Of a stretch of DNA of 64,000 nucleotides, positions 8,115 to 16,691 are shown in pieces. The notes under the pieces were generated by a model. The model did no database searches. It was not told the DNA's origin and saw only the letters and a program-made list of their open reading frames with translations. How positions within the stretch are numbered: the first letter of the stretch is position 1; each line of letters opens with the position of its first letter. The stretch is from Chitinophagales bacterium (lineage in GTDB: Bacteria > Bacteroidota > Bacteroidia > Chitinophagales > CAIODY01): NCBI GenBank assembly GCA_947449695.1, contig CANFST010000005.1, positions 1 to 64,000 on the forward strand, written 5' to 3'. Made by a program: the position numbers and the translations under genes.

Positions 8115-9137
8115 ATGGCTGCAACAATTCTTTCAATCAACGCTTGGTTCGAAAAAATAAATCAACATGATTTGATTATTGATGTGCGTTCGCCAATGGA
8201 ATATGCGCATGCACATATTCCTGACGCCATCAATCTGCCATTATTCAGCGATGAACAAAGAAAAATAATTGGTACTACTTACAAACAACAAAGCAGACAG
8301 GCAGCAATAAAAATCGGCTTAGATTTTTTTGGTGTTAAAATGAAAACTTTGGTGAATGAAGCAGAATCATTGTTGCATGATAAACCTAATAAAAAAATAT
8401 TTTTACATTGTTGGAGAGGTGGCATGCGCAGCAATGCAGTAGCTTGGTTGCTCGATTTATATGGATTTGATGTTTATTTATTGAAGGGTGGCTACAAGGC
8501 TTATCGGAATTGGGTGCTGCAACAATTTGAAAAAAAATATCCAATAAAAATAATAGGTGGCAAAACTGGCAGTGGCAAAACATTGCTCATACAATATTTA
8601 AAACAATCGAATTGTGCCGCAATTGATTTAGAAGCACTAGCACACCATAAAGGTTCATCGTTTGGAGCTTTAGGCGAATTGGCTCAACCTACTCAGGAAC
8701 AATTTGAAAATAATTTAGCTTTCGCTGTCAGTCAGGTTTCAAGCAATTCACTTTTTTTAGAAGATGAAAGTCAGCGCATTGGATGTGTTAATATTCCAAA
8801 ATCTTTTTGGCTTCAAATGCGCCGAGCTGACGTGCTGTATATGGATGTTAATTTTGAAGAAAGATTAAAATGGATTATAGAACAATATGGTAAATTTGAT
8901 ATTGAAAAATTAAAAGAAGCTACGAATAGAATTCGGAAAAAATTAGGCGGATTAATTTTAAAACAAATAATCGAAAACTTAGATGTTAATAATGTAGAAG
9001 CCGCCTTCCGATTGCTTTTAGACTATTACGATCGAGAATATGAAAAAGCATATAACAAACGTGAGGATTTAAAATGCACTAAATTTTATTTTGAAAAAAT
9101 GGAGATAGAAAAAATGGCAACCATAATTAAACAATAA
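8115..9137 (+). CDS. mnmH: tRNA 2-selenouridine/geranyl-2-thiouridine synthase
   Basis: 340 residues. An N-terminal rhodanese domain (about 1-140) has the catalytic Cys in LHCWRGGMRSNA. A P-loop domain follows with Walker A GGKTGSGKTLL at about 153-163. MnmH (SelU/YbbB) replaces the sulfur of 2-thiouridine at the tRNA wobble position with selenium, through a geranylated intermediate, using selenophosphate made by SelD. No selD is in this window. Length is close to the family's usual 350-370. The gene converges on the SRPBCC gene with a 5-bp gap and has its own promoter box immediately upstream. Confidence 0.92.
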   Translation: MAATILSINAWFEKINQHDLIIDVRSPMEYAHAHIPDAINLPLFSDEQRKIIGTTYKQQSRQAAIKIGLDFFGVKMKTLVNEAESLLHDKPNKKIFLHCWRGGMRSNAVAWLLDLYGFDVYLLKGGYKAYRNWVLQQFEKKYPIKIIGGKTGSGKTLLIQYLKQSNCAAIDLEALAHHKGSSFGALGELAQPTQEQFENNLAFAVSQVSSNSLFLEDESQRIGCVNIPKSFWLQMRRADVLYMDVNFEERLKWIIEQYGKFDIEKLKEATNRIRKKLGGLILKQIIENLDVNNVEAAFRLLLDYYDREYEKAYNKREDLKCTKFYFEKMEIEKMATIIKQ

Positions 9138-9142
9138 TAAAA

Positions 9143-9601
9143 TTAATCAGTTTCTGCAATGTTTTTTATTGCAATTAAAATCGGATTCCATCCTTCACCA
9201 TCGTTATAAGCCTCTTTGTATCTGTGTTCGCCATCAGCCACAACATTATAATCGCCTTGTGTTACAATTAGTTTTGTGGCATTATTTATTGTTTCAAGGC
9301 GGTAAGTAACAGTTAAATAATTTTCTGGCACATCAGCGATAGTGTTATTGTTTGGGTCGATGGTTGTGTATGCTAAATATCTTTCCACTTCAATCGCATT
9401 TATTTTCCCCTTCACAAAAACCATCTTTTTGCCTTCCCATTCACCCTGCCAAAGTAAATCACTGCCCACTTCCCAATCAGAAATTGTTTCACAGCCAAAC
9501 ATATATTTTTTTGTTTGTTCAGGATTAATCAATACATCCCAAACTTTAGTAGCTGATGCATGGATGACAATTTCGCTGGTAACTAATAATGATTCTTTCA
9601 T
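9143..9601 (-). CDS. SRPBCC/AHSA1-like (START superfamily) domain protein
   Basis: 152 residues and cytoplasmic, with no signal peptide. The whole protein is one SRPBCC fold: it opens with SEIVIHASATKVWDVLINPEQTKKYM, has WEVGSDLLWQGEWEGKKMV in the middle, and ends with the long C-terminal helix region NDGEGWNPILIAIKNIAE. Related Aha1-type proteins bind hydrophobic ligands or act as stress-related co-chaperones, but no specific role can be assigned. It is convergent with mnmH and divergent from the Sco gene. Confidence 0.85.
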   Translation of the reverse strand: MKESLLVTSEIVIHASATKVWDVLINPEQTKKYMFGCETISDWEVGSDLLWQGEWEGKKMVFVKGKINAIEVERYLAYTTIDPNNNTIADVPENYLTVTYRLETINNATKLIVTQGDYNVVADGEHRYKEAYNDGEGWNPILIAIKNIAETD

Positions 9602-9627
9602 TTATTTTGATTGATATTTTTCACTTT

Positions 9628-9635
9628 CAAAGATA
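9628..9635 (-). promoter_or_regulatory. Candidate -7 box of the SRPBCC gene
   Basis: On the minus strand TATCTTTG matches TAnnTTTG, 27 nt before the ATG. The -33 element is poor (TTTC with a 22-nt spacer). Confidence 0.4.
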
Positions 9636-9712
9636 ATTTTTTTCGGCAGTTGGTTATGAAAACAATTTTGAATTATTGCTGTTTTTATTTTTCACAACCC
9701 ATTTTCTTCGCC

Positions 9713-9720
9713 TACATTTG
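9713..9720 (+). promoter_or_regulatory. -7 box of the Sco-family gene
   Basis: TACATTTG matches TAnnTTTG, with TTTC at 9690-9693 (19-nt spacer). It lies inside the ORF track's reading frame (which begins at 9676), so the upstream 22 codons are unlikely to be transcribed. Confidence 0.6.
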
Positions 9721-9741
9721 CAACACTTTTCTCATCAATTT

Positions 9742-10443
9742 ATGAATAAAACTAAAACTGGCATAATAGGCATTGGCATAGCAGTATTGCTGCCTTTGGG
9801 CTTTTGGCTCTATTATAATGTGTATGTTGGCTTTCCTAAAAGATTACCTCGTTGGTTTCCTACAGGACAAGTAAAACCTTACAAAGATTTTAAAGGAAAA
9901 ACAAAATACGATTCGGTTTATCACACCATTGCCGATTTTAATTTAACTGACCAAAATGGCAATATTATCAACAGTGATTCATTTAAGCAAAGAATTTATG
10001 TTGCTAATTTTTTCTTTTGTTCATGTGTTACGGTTTGCCCAAAAATGATGCATCAACTGGCTCGTGTGCAAGAAGAATATAAAAACGTAAAGTGGATTGA
10101 AATTCTTTCACATACAGTTGACCCTGAACATGATTCAGTTCCACAATTAAAAAAATATGCTGACAGATTTCATATTGATGGAACTAAATGGCACTTGCTA
10201 ACTGGCTCCAGGCAAGCGTTGTATGACTTAAGCTTGAAAAGTTATTTCTTAGCTGCACAAGCTGATGGACCTGAGACATTTGACCACAGCGAAAAATTGG
10301 TGTTGGTTGATAATCATAGAATCATTCGTGGTTATTATGATGGAACAGATAGTTTAGATGTGAATAGATTGAGTGCTGACATAAAAACATTGTTAAAGGA
10401 ATTATCAAATGATGTTGAGGAACTGCGTCCGCCAAGAGATTAA
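9742..10443 (+). CDS. Sco1/SenC/PrrC-family copper chaperone
   Basis: 233 residues from the ATG at 9742. That start is preferred because the -7 box at 9713 lies within the longer ORF. A single N-terminal membrane anchor (about 5-25) is followed by a thioredoxin-like domain with the copper-binding CxxxC in CSCVTVCPKM and the conserved distal His in TFDHSEKLVL. Sco proteins deliver copper to, or reduce, the CuA site of cytochrome c oxidase on the outer face of the inner membrane. The next gene encodes a DUF420 protein, a common companion in Bacteroidota oxidase clusters, which supports an oxidase-assembly role. The oxidase genes themselves are not in the window. Confidence 0.92.
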   Translation: MNKTKTGIIGIGIAVLLPLGFWLYYNVYVGFPKRLPRWFPTGQVKPYKDFKGKTKYDSVYHTIADFNLTDQNGNIINSDSFKQRIYVANFFFCSCVTVCPKMMHQLARVQEEYKNVKWIEILSHTVDPEHDSVPQLKKYADRFHIDGTKWHLLTGSRQALYDLSLKSYFLAAQADGPETFDHSEKLVLVDNHRIIRGYYDGTDSLDVNRLSADIKTLLKELSNDVEELRPPRD

Positions 10444-10522
10444 AAACAAGCATAAATTATCTTGAGAAAAGCAATTCATAATCAATCTTGTTTCATCCTA
10501 TGTACATAATACAATTTTAAAC

Positions 10523-11041
10523 ATGCAAAATCAAAATCACAAATGGCTCATATTAGTGCCATCTATTTTAGTGCCAATCGCAGTAGCCATCATGTATCTG
10601 ATGCCGAAGCCTGAGTTGCAATTGGATTTAAAAATCATTCCATTCATCAATGCTATTATTAATGCTGTTGTGAGCGTATTGCTGGTGATAGGTTTCACGT
10701 TTATTGTGAACAAAAAAGTGGATGCACACAAAAAAACAATGCTCACCGCATTTGTTTTGTCAGGATTGTTTTTGGTGTTGTATGTAGTGTATCATTCTTT
10801 ATCGAAAGAAACACACTTTGGTGGCGAAGGCTGGATTCGACCAGTTTATTTTTTCTTGTTGATTACACACATCATTTTAGCGATTGTAATTTTCCCCTTG
10901 ATTTTAATCACACTTTCAAGAGCATTGCAACAAAAATTTCCGCAGCACAAGAAAATTGCAAAAATTGTTTTTCCTCTTTGGTTGTATGTAACTGTAACTG
11001 GAGTGATTGTGTATTTGATGATTGCGCCGTATTATTTATAA
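10523..11041 (+). CDS. DUF420 integral membrane protein
   Basis: 172 residues with five predicted membrane helices (about 8-24, 38-60, 72-92, 108-130 and 146-168). The sequence YHSLSKETHFGGEGWIRPVY and the His in TH(I)ILA are typical of DUF420. Family members are found next to heme-copper oxidase and Sco genes, and the related Bacillus CtaM is required for caa3 oxidase assembly. The role here, maturation of a terminal oxidase, is inferred from family and from the adjacent Sco gene, 79 bp upstream on the same strand. Confidence 0.88.
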   Translation: MQNQNHKWLILVPSILVPIAVAIMYLMPKPELQLDLKIIPFINAIINAVVSVLLVIGFTFIVNKKVDAHKKTMLTAFVLSGLFLVLYVVYHSLSKETHFGGEGWIRPVYFFLLITHIILAIVIFPLILITLSRALQQKFPQHKKIAKIVFPLWLYVTVTGVIVYLMIAPYYL

Positions 11042-11063
11042 TGTATTTGTTTCATGCTTTTCC

Positions 11064-11071
11064 TATTTTTG
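11064..11071 (+). promoter_or_regulatory. Candidate -7 box before the 99-residue unknown gene
   Basis: TATTTTTG matches TAnnTTTG, 19 nt before the ATG at 11091. There is no good -33 element at the expected distance. Confidence 0.4.
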
Positions 11072-11090
11072 CAAATATTAAACCTATGAC

Positions 11091-11390
11091 ATGAAACAAA
11101 TCGAAAAGGAAATTAAAGAAGGCGATGTTGTTGAGTATTTTACAACTAATTTAACTGTTGTTGTAGAAAAGGGAACGCCAGACAGCACAAGGCATTTAGC
11201 TGTTTGTTGCAAGATATTAAATCAATTAACAGGAAAAAAAGAACTTGGAATCAATTCATCAACTCAAACTGGAGGAGCTTTACTTAGCCAAATTGCACAT
11301 CATTGTTATGTTGTAGGAAATATTAACCAACCCCATTTGAGAAAACATTTTGACAAGGAATTTTTGAGCTCAATTGGAATCATTAATTAA
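11091..11390 (+). CDS. Small cytoplasmic protein of unknown function
   Basis: 99 residues, not recognised. No signal peptide or membrane segment. It begins with a charged helix ([12 protein letters not shown]) and contains CC at about residue 39 and a His pair (AHHCYVV) near residue 70. It ends 11 bp before pyrD on the same strand and may be cotranscribed with it. The lack of rare-codon runs and a promoter-like box upstream support a real gene, but nothing visible indicates a function. Confidence 0.6.
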   Translation: MKQIEKEIKEGDVVEYFTTNLTVVVEKGTPDSTRHLAVCCKILNQLTGKKELGINSSTQTGGALLSQIAHHCYVVGNINQPHLRKHFDKEFLSSIGIIN

Positions 11391-11401
11391 TTTCTTACAA
11401 A

Positions 11402-12421
11402 ATGTACAAACTTTTCATCCGCCCAATACTATTTTCATTCGAACCTGAAAAAGCCCATCACATCACGTTTGGGTGGATGAAAATGATTTGCAAAATTCCG
11501 TTTGCAAAAAATATTTTGCGTAGCGTTTATCAAATTGAAAATGAAAAATTAAGTCGTGAAATTTTCGGAATAAAATTTCCAAACCCTGTTGGCTTAGCGG
11601 CTGGCTTGGATAAAAATGCTTTGTTGATTGATGAATGGGAAAACTTGGGTTTTGGTTTTGTTGAAATCGGAACTATTACGCCATTGGCACAAGCTGGAAA
11701 TGAGCAACCAAGATTGTTTCGTCTGCCTGAAGATAAAGCCATCATCAACCGAATGGGTTTTAATAATGACGGTATGGAAGTGATTGCCGAGCGATTAAAG
11801 AATAGAAAATCGAAAATTATTATTGGTGGAAATATTGGTAAAAATAAAATCACACCCAATGAAAATGCAGTAGATGATTATGTGAAATGTTTTAATTGCT
11901 TGTATGATTATGTGGATTATTTTGTAGTGAATGTAAGTTCGCCAAATACGCCAGGGTTAAGGGCTTTGCAGGATAAAGAACCTTTGATGAACATCATGAA
12001 TCAGTTGCAAAAATTGAATTCAAACAAAGCAAATCGCAAACCTTTGTTATTGAAAATTGCTCCTGATTTAACTAACGAACAATTAAATGATATTGTTGAA
12101 ATCGCCATCAAAGCTAAGTTAGATGGATTGATTGCTACCAACACAACTATTTCAAGAGAAAATTTGAAGCATGCAAATGCAAAAGAAACAGGTGGATTGA
12201 GTGGCACCCCTTTAAAAAATCGCTCGACTCAAGTTGTGAAATACTTGTATCAACAATTGAAAAATAAAGTGCCCATCATTGCCAGCGGTGGTGTAATGTC
12301 AGCCGATGATGCACTTGAAAAACTCAATGCTGGAGCGGATTTGGTACAGGTTTACACAGGATTTATTTATGAAGGACCAGATTTGGTAAAATCTATTAAT
12401 CAGAAAATTATTTCAAAATAA
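11402..12421 (+). CDS. pyrD: Dihydroorotate dehydrogenase (quinone), class 2
   Basis: 339 residues. The N-terminal helical extension (about 1-45, [17 protein letters not shown]) marks the membrane-associated class 2 enzyme. The FMN-binding TIM barrel has [39 protein letters not shown], the catalytic Ser in [12 protein letters not shown], and ATNTTISR. It oxidises dihydroorotate to orotate in pyrimidine synthesis and passes electrons to quinone. It heads a tight plus-strand run that later includes thyA and folA, grouping pyrimidine and thymidylate synthesis. Confidence 0.96.
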   Translation: MYKLFIRPILFSFEPEKAHHITFGWMKMICKIPFAKNILRSVYQIENEKLSREIFGIKFPNPVGLAAGLDKNALLIDEWENLGFGFVEIGTITPLAQAGNEQPRLFRLPEDKAIINRMGFNNDGMEVIAERLKNRKSKIIIGGNIGKNKITPNENAVDDYVKCFNCLYDYVDYFVVNVSSPNTPGLRALQDKEPLMNIMNQLQKLNSNKANRKPLLLKIAPDLTNEQLNDIVEIAIKAKLDGLIATNTTISRENLKHANAKETGGLSGTPLKNRSTQVVKYLYQQLKNKVPIIASGGVMSADDALEKLNAGADLVQVYTGFIYEGPDLVKSINQKIISK

Positions 12422-12437
12422 ATTCGTTTCTAAAACT

Positions 12438-12445
12438 TATTTTTG
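12438..12445 (+). promoter_or_regulatory. Candidate -7 box before the DUF4292 gene
   Basis: TATTTTTG matches TAnnTTTG. The TTG at its end is the track's start codon at 12443, so the true start is the ATG at 12461. A weak TTTC lies 23 nt upstream. It may give the envelope genes expression independent of pyrD. Confidence 0.45.
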
Positions 12446-12460
12446 AAACATAATTTTTTC

Positions 12461-13234
12461 ATGCGATTTAACTATTTCAGCTTTTTATTTTTGATTTTAT
12501 TTTTTGTTTCATGCAAAACTGTGCATAAAACAAAAACCCGTGTCGAAGGCGTTCGTACGCCACGAGCCGAGTTGTTAGAAAAATTGCATCAACCCGATTT
12601 TAATTTCAAATGGTTTTACGCCAAGGCAAAAATTGAATATGAAGATTCTAAAAATAATCAAACCATCAATACTGAGATTAAGATAAAAAAAGACACTGCT
12701 ATTATGATTGCTGTGAATGCAATGTTGGGTATTTATCGGGCTGAAATATTGATTACGCCTGACTCGGTGAAGTTTTTAGATAAATTCAATAAACGATTTT
12801 ATCAACGTGATTTCAATTTTATCAAGCAATTAACGCATTTGCCAAATCTTACTTTTGATGCCATGCAAAAAGCAATTTTGGGCAGTGATTTTAATTTTGA
12901 TAATAGCAATTCGATGATTGAAAGGGCGGATAGCTGTTACAAAATCGAATCATCTGAAAATCAAATTCAGAATATCATTTGGATGAATGCTTTGAATTTG
13001 ACGATGAGCAAAAAACAGTTGAAAAACAAAGTGATTAATCAAACTTATGAAATGAATTATGCTGATTATCGTTTGTTAGCCGATAGATTATTTTCATTCA
13101 GAAGAAAAGTGAAAATTGTTGGTCAGCAAGACAATACATACACAGTTGATATTGATTATAAAAAAGTAACACTGAACGAACCACAAACCATTGCGCCAAT
13201 AAAAGTTCCTAAAAGCTACGAGGTTGTAAAATGA
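12461..13234 (+). CDS. DUF4292 outer-membrane lipoprotein (LolA/LppX-like fold)
   Basis: 257 residues from the ATG at 12461; the upstream TTG lies in the -7 box. A hydrophobic leader with lipobox FFVSC makes a lipoprotein with Cys at about residue 18. The remainder matches the Bacteroidota DUF4292 pattern (FKWFYAKAKIEYED, MLGIYRAEILITPDSVKFLDKFNKRFY). The fold is thought to be LolA-like, suggesting handling of a hydrophobic ligand at the envelope; this is inference. Its last codons overlap the EnvC-like gene (ATGA), indicating translational coupling and a joint role in cell-envelope maintenance. Confidence 0.8.
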   Translation: MRFNYFSFLFLILFFVSCKTVHKTKTRVEGVRTPRAELLEKLHQPDFNFKWFYAKAKIEYEDSKNNQTINTEIKIKKDTAIMIAVNAMLGIYRAEILITPDSVKFLDKFNKRFYQRDFNFIKQLTHLPNLTFDAMQKAILGSDFNFDNSNSMIERADSCYKIESSENQIQNIIWMNALNLTMSKKQLKNKVINQTYEMNYADYRLLADRLFSFRRKVKIVGQQDNTYTVDIDYKKVTLNEPQTIAPIKVPKSYEVVK

Positions 13235-14463
13235 TTTTTTCTAAAAAAAATATTTCTGTTTTATTTGTATTGCTGATGCTTGTAGTTGGCTCTATGCAAG
13301 TATTTGCACAAAACTCAAAAGATGAACTGGAACGCAAAAAGAAAAAATTGTTAGAAGAAATTGAACAAGCACAAGAGCAATTATCAAAAACAAGGGCGCA
13401 TAAAAATGCCAACTTGAATCAAGTGTATGCACTGAAAAGCAAAATTGCTGCACGACAAAAATTAATTGCTAATTATAATTCGCAATTGCACAACATCGAA
13501 TCAAATATTGGTTCAACACAGCGTCAGATAAGGACATTGGACGTTAGATTGGATTCCTTGAAGGCTGAATATGCTCGTTTGATTGTGAAAGCTTATCGAA
13601 CAAATGGGGAATTAGATAAAGTGCTTTTCATATTTTCAGCAAAAGATTTTAATGATGCTTATCATCGCATGTTGTATTTGCACCAATACAGCGATTATAG
13701 AAAACAACAAGCTGAATTAATTAAACAAACGAAAATTGCAAGAGTTGGCAAATTGAAAGATTTAAAAAATCAGAAAGATGAAAAAGTTGATTTGCTAAAT
13801 GGTGAGCAAACACAAAAGCAAACGTTAGAAAAAGAAAAAAACGAGAAAGACAGAGTGGTTCAGCAGTTGAAGGGACAAGAAGCACAGTTAATGAATGAAG
13901 TAAAAGAGAAAAAGAAAGCAGCAGCCAAACTGAATAAATTAATTGAAGACATTATCCGCAAAGAAATTGAAGCGGCAAAAAAGAAATCAGAACCAGGTAC
14001 TTCATCATCGCATGTTTTGGCTTTGACACCCGAAGCAAAAGCACTAAGCGATAATTTCGCAGCCAATCAAGGCAAGTTGCCTTGGCCTGTTGAACGTGGC
14101 TTTATTACTGGGCATTTCGGTATTTCAGAACATGATGTATTGGCAAATGTAAAAGTGAATAACAATGGCGTTGATATTAAAACCCAACCCGGAGCTCATG
14201 CTAGAGCTATATTTGAGGGTGAAGTTAGAGCAGTTTTGACCAATCCATCATTTCATATTGCAGTATTAGTGCAACATGGTGAATATTTTACAGTTTATTC
14301 TAACTTAGAAGAAGCATTTGTAAAACAAGGTGATAAAGTAAAATTGAAACAGCAAGTTGGAAAAGTTTACACCAACACTGAAGAAGACAAAACAGAATTG
14401 CATTTAGAAATTTGGAAAAACACTAACAAATTAAATCCTGAAAGCTGGCTCTACGGGCAGTAA
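13231..14463 (+). CDS. EnvC/NlpD-like murein hydrolase activator with degenerate LytM domain
   Basis: 410 residues. Signal peptide (about 1-27, ending VFAQ); a long coiled coil (about 28-250, rich in K, E and Q heptads); a C-terminal M23/LytM-like domain (about 285-408). Active M23 enzymes have zinc ligands HxxxD and HxH. Here the first is NNNGVD, with Asn in place of His, and the final motif reads ELHLEIW, with only one His. Loss of ligands is known in EnvC, which activates amidases rather than cutting peptidoglycan itself. A regulatory role at division or in daughter-cell separation is inferred. It overlaps the DUF4292 gene by 4 bp. Confidence 0.87.
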   Translation: MIFSKKNISVLFVLLMLVVGSMQVFAQNSKDELERKKKKLLEEIEQAQEQLSKTRAHKNANLNQVYALKSKIAARQKLIANYNSQLHNIESNIGSTQRQIRTLDVRLDSLKAEYARLIVKAYRTNGELDKVLFIFSAKDFNDAYHRMLYLHQYSDYRKQQAELIKQTKIARVGKLKDLKNQKDEKVDLLNGEQTQKQTLEKEKNEKDRVVQQLKGQEAQLMNEVKEKKKAAAKLNKLIEDIIRKEIEAAKKKSEPGTSSSHVLALTPEAKALSDNFAANQGKLPWPVERGFITGHFGISEHDVLANVKVNNNGVDIKTQPGAHARAIFEGEVRAVLTNPSFHIAVLVQHGEYFTVYSNLEEAFVKQGDKVKLKQQVGKVYTNTEEDKTELHLEIWKNTNKLNPESWLYGQ

Positions 14464-14498
14464 TAATGAGTCTTTTAAATTTTAAAATAACAAATAAC

Positions 14499-15275
14499 AT
14501 GAGCTCAACAATTTTAACACAATTAGAAAATAATATTTTCACCATTACTATCAATCGTCCTGATAAGATGAATGCGTTGAATGGTGAAGTGATTGCTGAT
14601 TTACAAAATGCAATGCAGGAAGTATACAGCAATGATGAAATCAAAGGGGTAATACTGACGGGAAGTGGTGTAAAAGCATTTGTTGCAGGTGCTGATATTG
14701 CTGAATTTGCTAACTACAAATCGGCGCAAGGAAAACTAATGGCAAGTAATGGGCATGCAGTTTTTAACAGAATTGAAAATTGCGGTAAGCCTGTAATAGC
14801 TGCTGTTAATGGATTTGCATTGGGTGGCGGTTGCGAATTAGCAATGAGTTGTCATATCCGAATAGCCAGTGAGAATGCTAAATTTGGTCAACCTGAAGTT
14901 AATTTAGGCATCATTCCTGGTTATGGCGGTACTCAAAGATTAATTCAATATATCGGCAAAGGCAAAGCTTTGGAATTGATGATGACTACGGATATGATTT
15001 CGGCAAATGAAGCATTGGCAATGGGTTTGGTGAATCATGTGGTGTCTCAAGAAAACTTAATGGCGAAATGCCATGAAATTTTAAATAAAATTTTCACCAA
15101 AGGACCTGCTGCTATTTCAAAAGTGATTGAATGTGTGAATGCACATTTTGAGCCACAACATGGCGCATTTCAAACTGAAATAAATTCATTTGCTGATTGT
15201 ATGAACACAACAGATTTTAAAGAAGGGACTACTGCATTTGTTGAAAAACGTAAAGCCAATTTTACAGGTAAATGA
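14499..15275 (+). CDS. Enoyl-CoA hydratase/isomerase family protein
   Basis: 258 residues from the ATG at 14499, preferred over 14466 because the homologous region begins there. Crotonase fold with the oxyanion-hole segments [10 protein letters not shown] and [20 protein letters not shown], and both catalytic glutamates positioned as in true hydratases (GGCELA and [19 protein letters not shown]). Probable role: hydration of 2-enoyl-CoA in fatty-acid or related acyl-CoA degradation. It overlaps thyA by 4 bp (ATGA), so the two are probably translated from one mRNA although their pathways differ. Confidence 0.93.
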   Translation: MSSTILTQLENNIFTITINRPDKMNALNGEVIADLQNAMQEVYSNDEIKGVILTGSGVKAFVAGADIAEFANYKSAQGKLMASNGHAVFNRIENCGKPVIAAVNGFALGGGCELAMSCHIRIASENAKFGQPEVNLGIIPGYGGTQRLIQYIGKGKALELMMTTDMISANEALAMGLVNHVVSQENLMAKCHEILNKIFTKGPAAISKVIECVNAHFEPQHGAFQTEINSFADCMNTTDFKEGTTAFVEKRKANFTGK

Positions 15276-16066
15276 AAGCTTATTTAGATTTATTACAGCA
15301 CATTTTAGATAAAGGTGTAACCAAAACTGATAGAACCGGAACAGGCACCAAGAGTGTATTTGGCTATCAAATGCGATTTGATTTGAGTGAAGGGTTTCCA
15401 TTGCTCACTACAAAAAAATTACACACAAAAAGCATCATCCATGAATTGTTGTGGTTTTTGAAAGGTGATAACAACATTAATTACTTAAAAGAAAATGGTG
15501 TTTCAATTTGGGATGAATGGGCAGACGAAAATGGAAACTTAGGACCTGTGTATGGCGTTCAGTGGCGCAGTTGGAATTGTGCCGATGGAAGAACAATTGA
15601 CCAGATTTCTAATTTAATTCGTCAAATAAAAACCAAGCCCGACTCACGAAGATTGATTGTGAGCGCTTGGAATGTAGCTGATGTAGATAAAATGGCTTTG
15701 CCACCATGTCATACCATGTTTCAATTTTATGTGGCTGAAGGAAAATTGAGTTGTCAGTTGTATCAACGCAGTGCCGATGTATTTTTGGGAGTGCCTTTCA
15801 ACATTGCATCTTACGCATTGCTTACACATATGATTGCACAGGTTTGTGATTTGAAAGTTGGTGATTTTGTGCACACTTTGGGCGATGCGCATTTGTATTT
15901 GAATCATTTGGAACAAACTAATTTGCAACTCACTCGTGAGCCACGACCATTGCCAACTTTGAAAATCAATCCTGATGTGAAAGATATTTTCGGATTTAAG
16001 TATGAAGATTTTCAAATCGAAAATTACAACCCACATCCAGGAATTAAAGCACCGATTGCTGTTTGA
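15272..16066 (+). CDS. thyA: Thymidylate synthase
   Basis: 264 residues, the standard bacterial length. Motifs: [19 protein letters not shown], the active-site Cys in [33 protein letters not shown] and [12 protein letters not shown]. It methylates dUMP to dTMP with methylene-tetrahydrofolate, producing dihydrofolate, which the next gene (folA) reduces. The start overlaps the stop of the enoyl-CoA hydratase gene (ATGA). Confidence 0.97.
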   Translation: MKAYLDLLQHILDKGVTKTDRTGTGTKSVFGYQMRFDLSEGFPLLTTKKLHTKSIIHELLWFLKGDNNINYLKENGVSIWDEWADENGNLGPVYGVQWRSWNCADGRTIDQISNLIRQIKTKPDSRRLIVSAWNVADVDKMALPPCHTMFQFYVAEGKLSCQLYQRSADVFLGVPFNIASYALLTHMIAQVCDLKVGDFVHTLGDAHLYLNHLEQTNLQLTREPRPLPTLKINPDVKDIFGFKYEDFQIENYNPHPGIKAPIAV

Positions 16067-16071
16067 GGAAA

Positions 16072-16101
16072 GTCATTGGTCATTTGACATTAGTCATTGG
16101 T
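16072..16101 (+). repeat. Heptamer direct repeat (GTCATTG-type)
   Basis: Four consecutive 7-bp units, GTCATTG GTCATTT GACATTA GTCATTG, begin 5 bp after the thyA stop. Simple intergenic tandem repeat of unknown role. Confidence 0.7.
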
Positions 16102-16143
16102 GAATACAAAAAACGCATTGTATTTCATTTTCAAATTAACTTC

Positions 16144-16188
16144 ATCTTTATAAACTTGATGAACTTTACAAACTTTATAAACTGAATT
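16144..16188 (+). repeat. 9-bp-period tandem repeat directly upstream of folA
   Basis: Five units ATCTTTATA, AACTTGATG, AACTTTACA, AACTTTATA, AACTGAATT end one base before the folA ATG. A near-identical arrangement precedes the gene at 52146. This is probably a dispersed repeat; an effect on translation initiation is possible but not shown. Confidence 0.75.
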
Positions 16189-16189
16189 C

Positions 16190-16690
16190 ATGAATCTTTC
16201 CATCGTTGTTGCTGTTTCTAAAAATTTTGCGATTGGTGTAAATAATCAATTGCCGTGGCATTTACCGGCTGATTTAAAATATTTCAAAAATCTGACGAGT
16301 GGTTTTCCCATCATCATGGGCAGCAATACATATTTGTCAATTGGTAAACCATTGCCTAACAGAACAAATATTGTGATTACTTCACAACAAAATCCAAGTT
16401 GGAATCAGGAAGGAATTATTTTGGTAAATTCAATTGAAGCTGCCATCGAAAAAGCAGAATCATTAAACACATCAGATTGCTACATCATAGGCGGAGCAAG
16501 CATTTACAAACAAGCTATTCATTTGTGTAATAAAATATTTATCACTAAAATTGATTTGGAAATTGAAAAAGCTGATGCGTTTTTTCCTTCTTTAAATGAA
16601 AATGAATGGAAATTAATCAGCGAAGAAAAACATGAGGCTGATGAAAAAAATAAATGGAATTATTCGTTTGAAGTTTATAAGCGAAATTAA
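16190..16690 (+). CDS. folA: Dihydrofolate reductase
   Basis: 166 residues. The N-terminus LSIVVAVSKNFAIGVNNQLPWHLPADLKYFK carries the substrate-binding acidic region and the Met20-type loop. Further motifs are IIMGSNTYLSIGKPLPNRTNIV and YIIGGASIYKQAI, the NADPH-binding GG. It reduces dihydrofolate to tetrahydrofolate, regenerating the cofactor consumed by ThyA immediately upstream. The 123-bp gap between them is filled mainly by two tandem repeats. It is convergent with the next gene, one base apart. Confidence 0.96.
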   Translation: MNLSIVVAVSKNFAIGVNNQLPWHLPADLKYFKNLTSGFPIIMGSNTYLSIGKPLPNRTNIVITSQQNPSWNQEGIILVNSIEAAIEKAESLNTSDCYIIGGASIYKQAIHLCNKIFITKIDLEIEKADAFFPSLNENEWKLISEEKHEADEKNKWNYSFEVYKRN

Positions 16691-16691
16691 A

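Noticed and set aside
9342-9614. 90-residue plus ORF opposite the SRPBCC gene
   Set aside because: Antisense shadow; low-complexity sequence without a recognisable fold.
15644-16036. 130-residue minus ORF inside thyA
   Set aside because: Shadow of the highly conserved thymidylate synthase frame.
16072-16188. CRISPR-like array
   Set aside because: Units are 7 and 9 bp with no spacers of constant length and no cas genes; these are simple tandem repeats.
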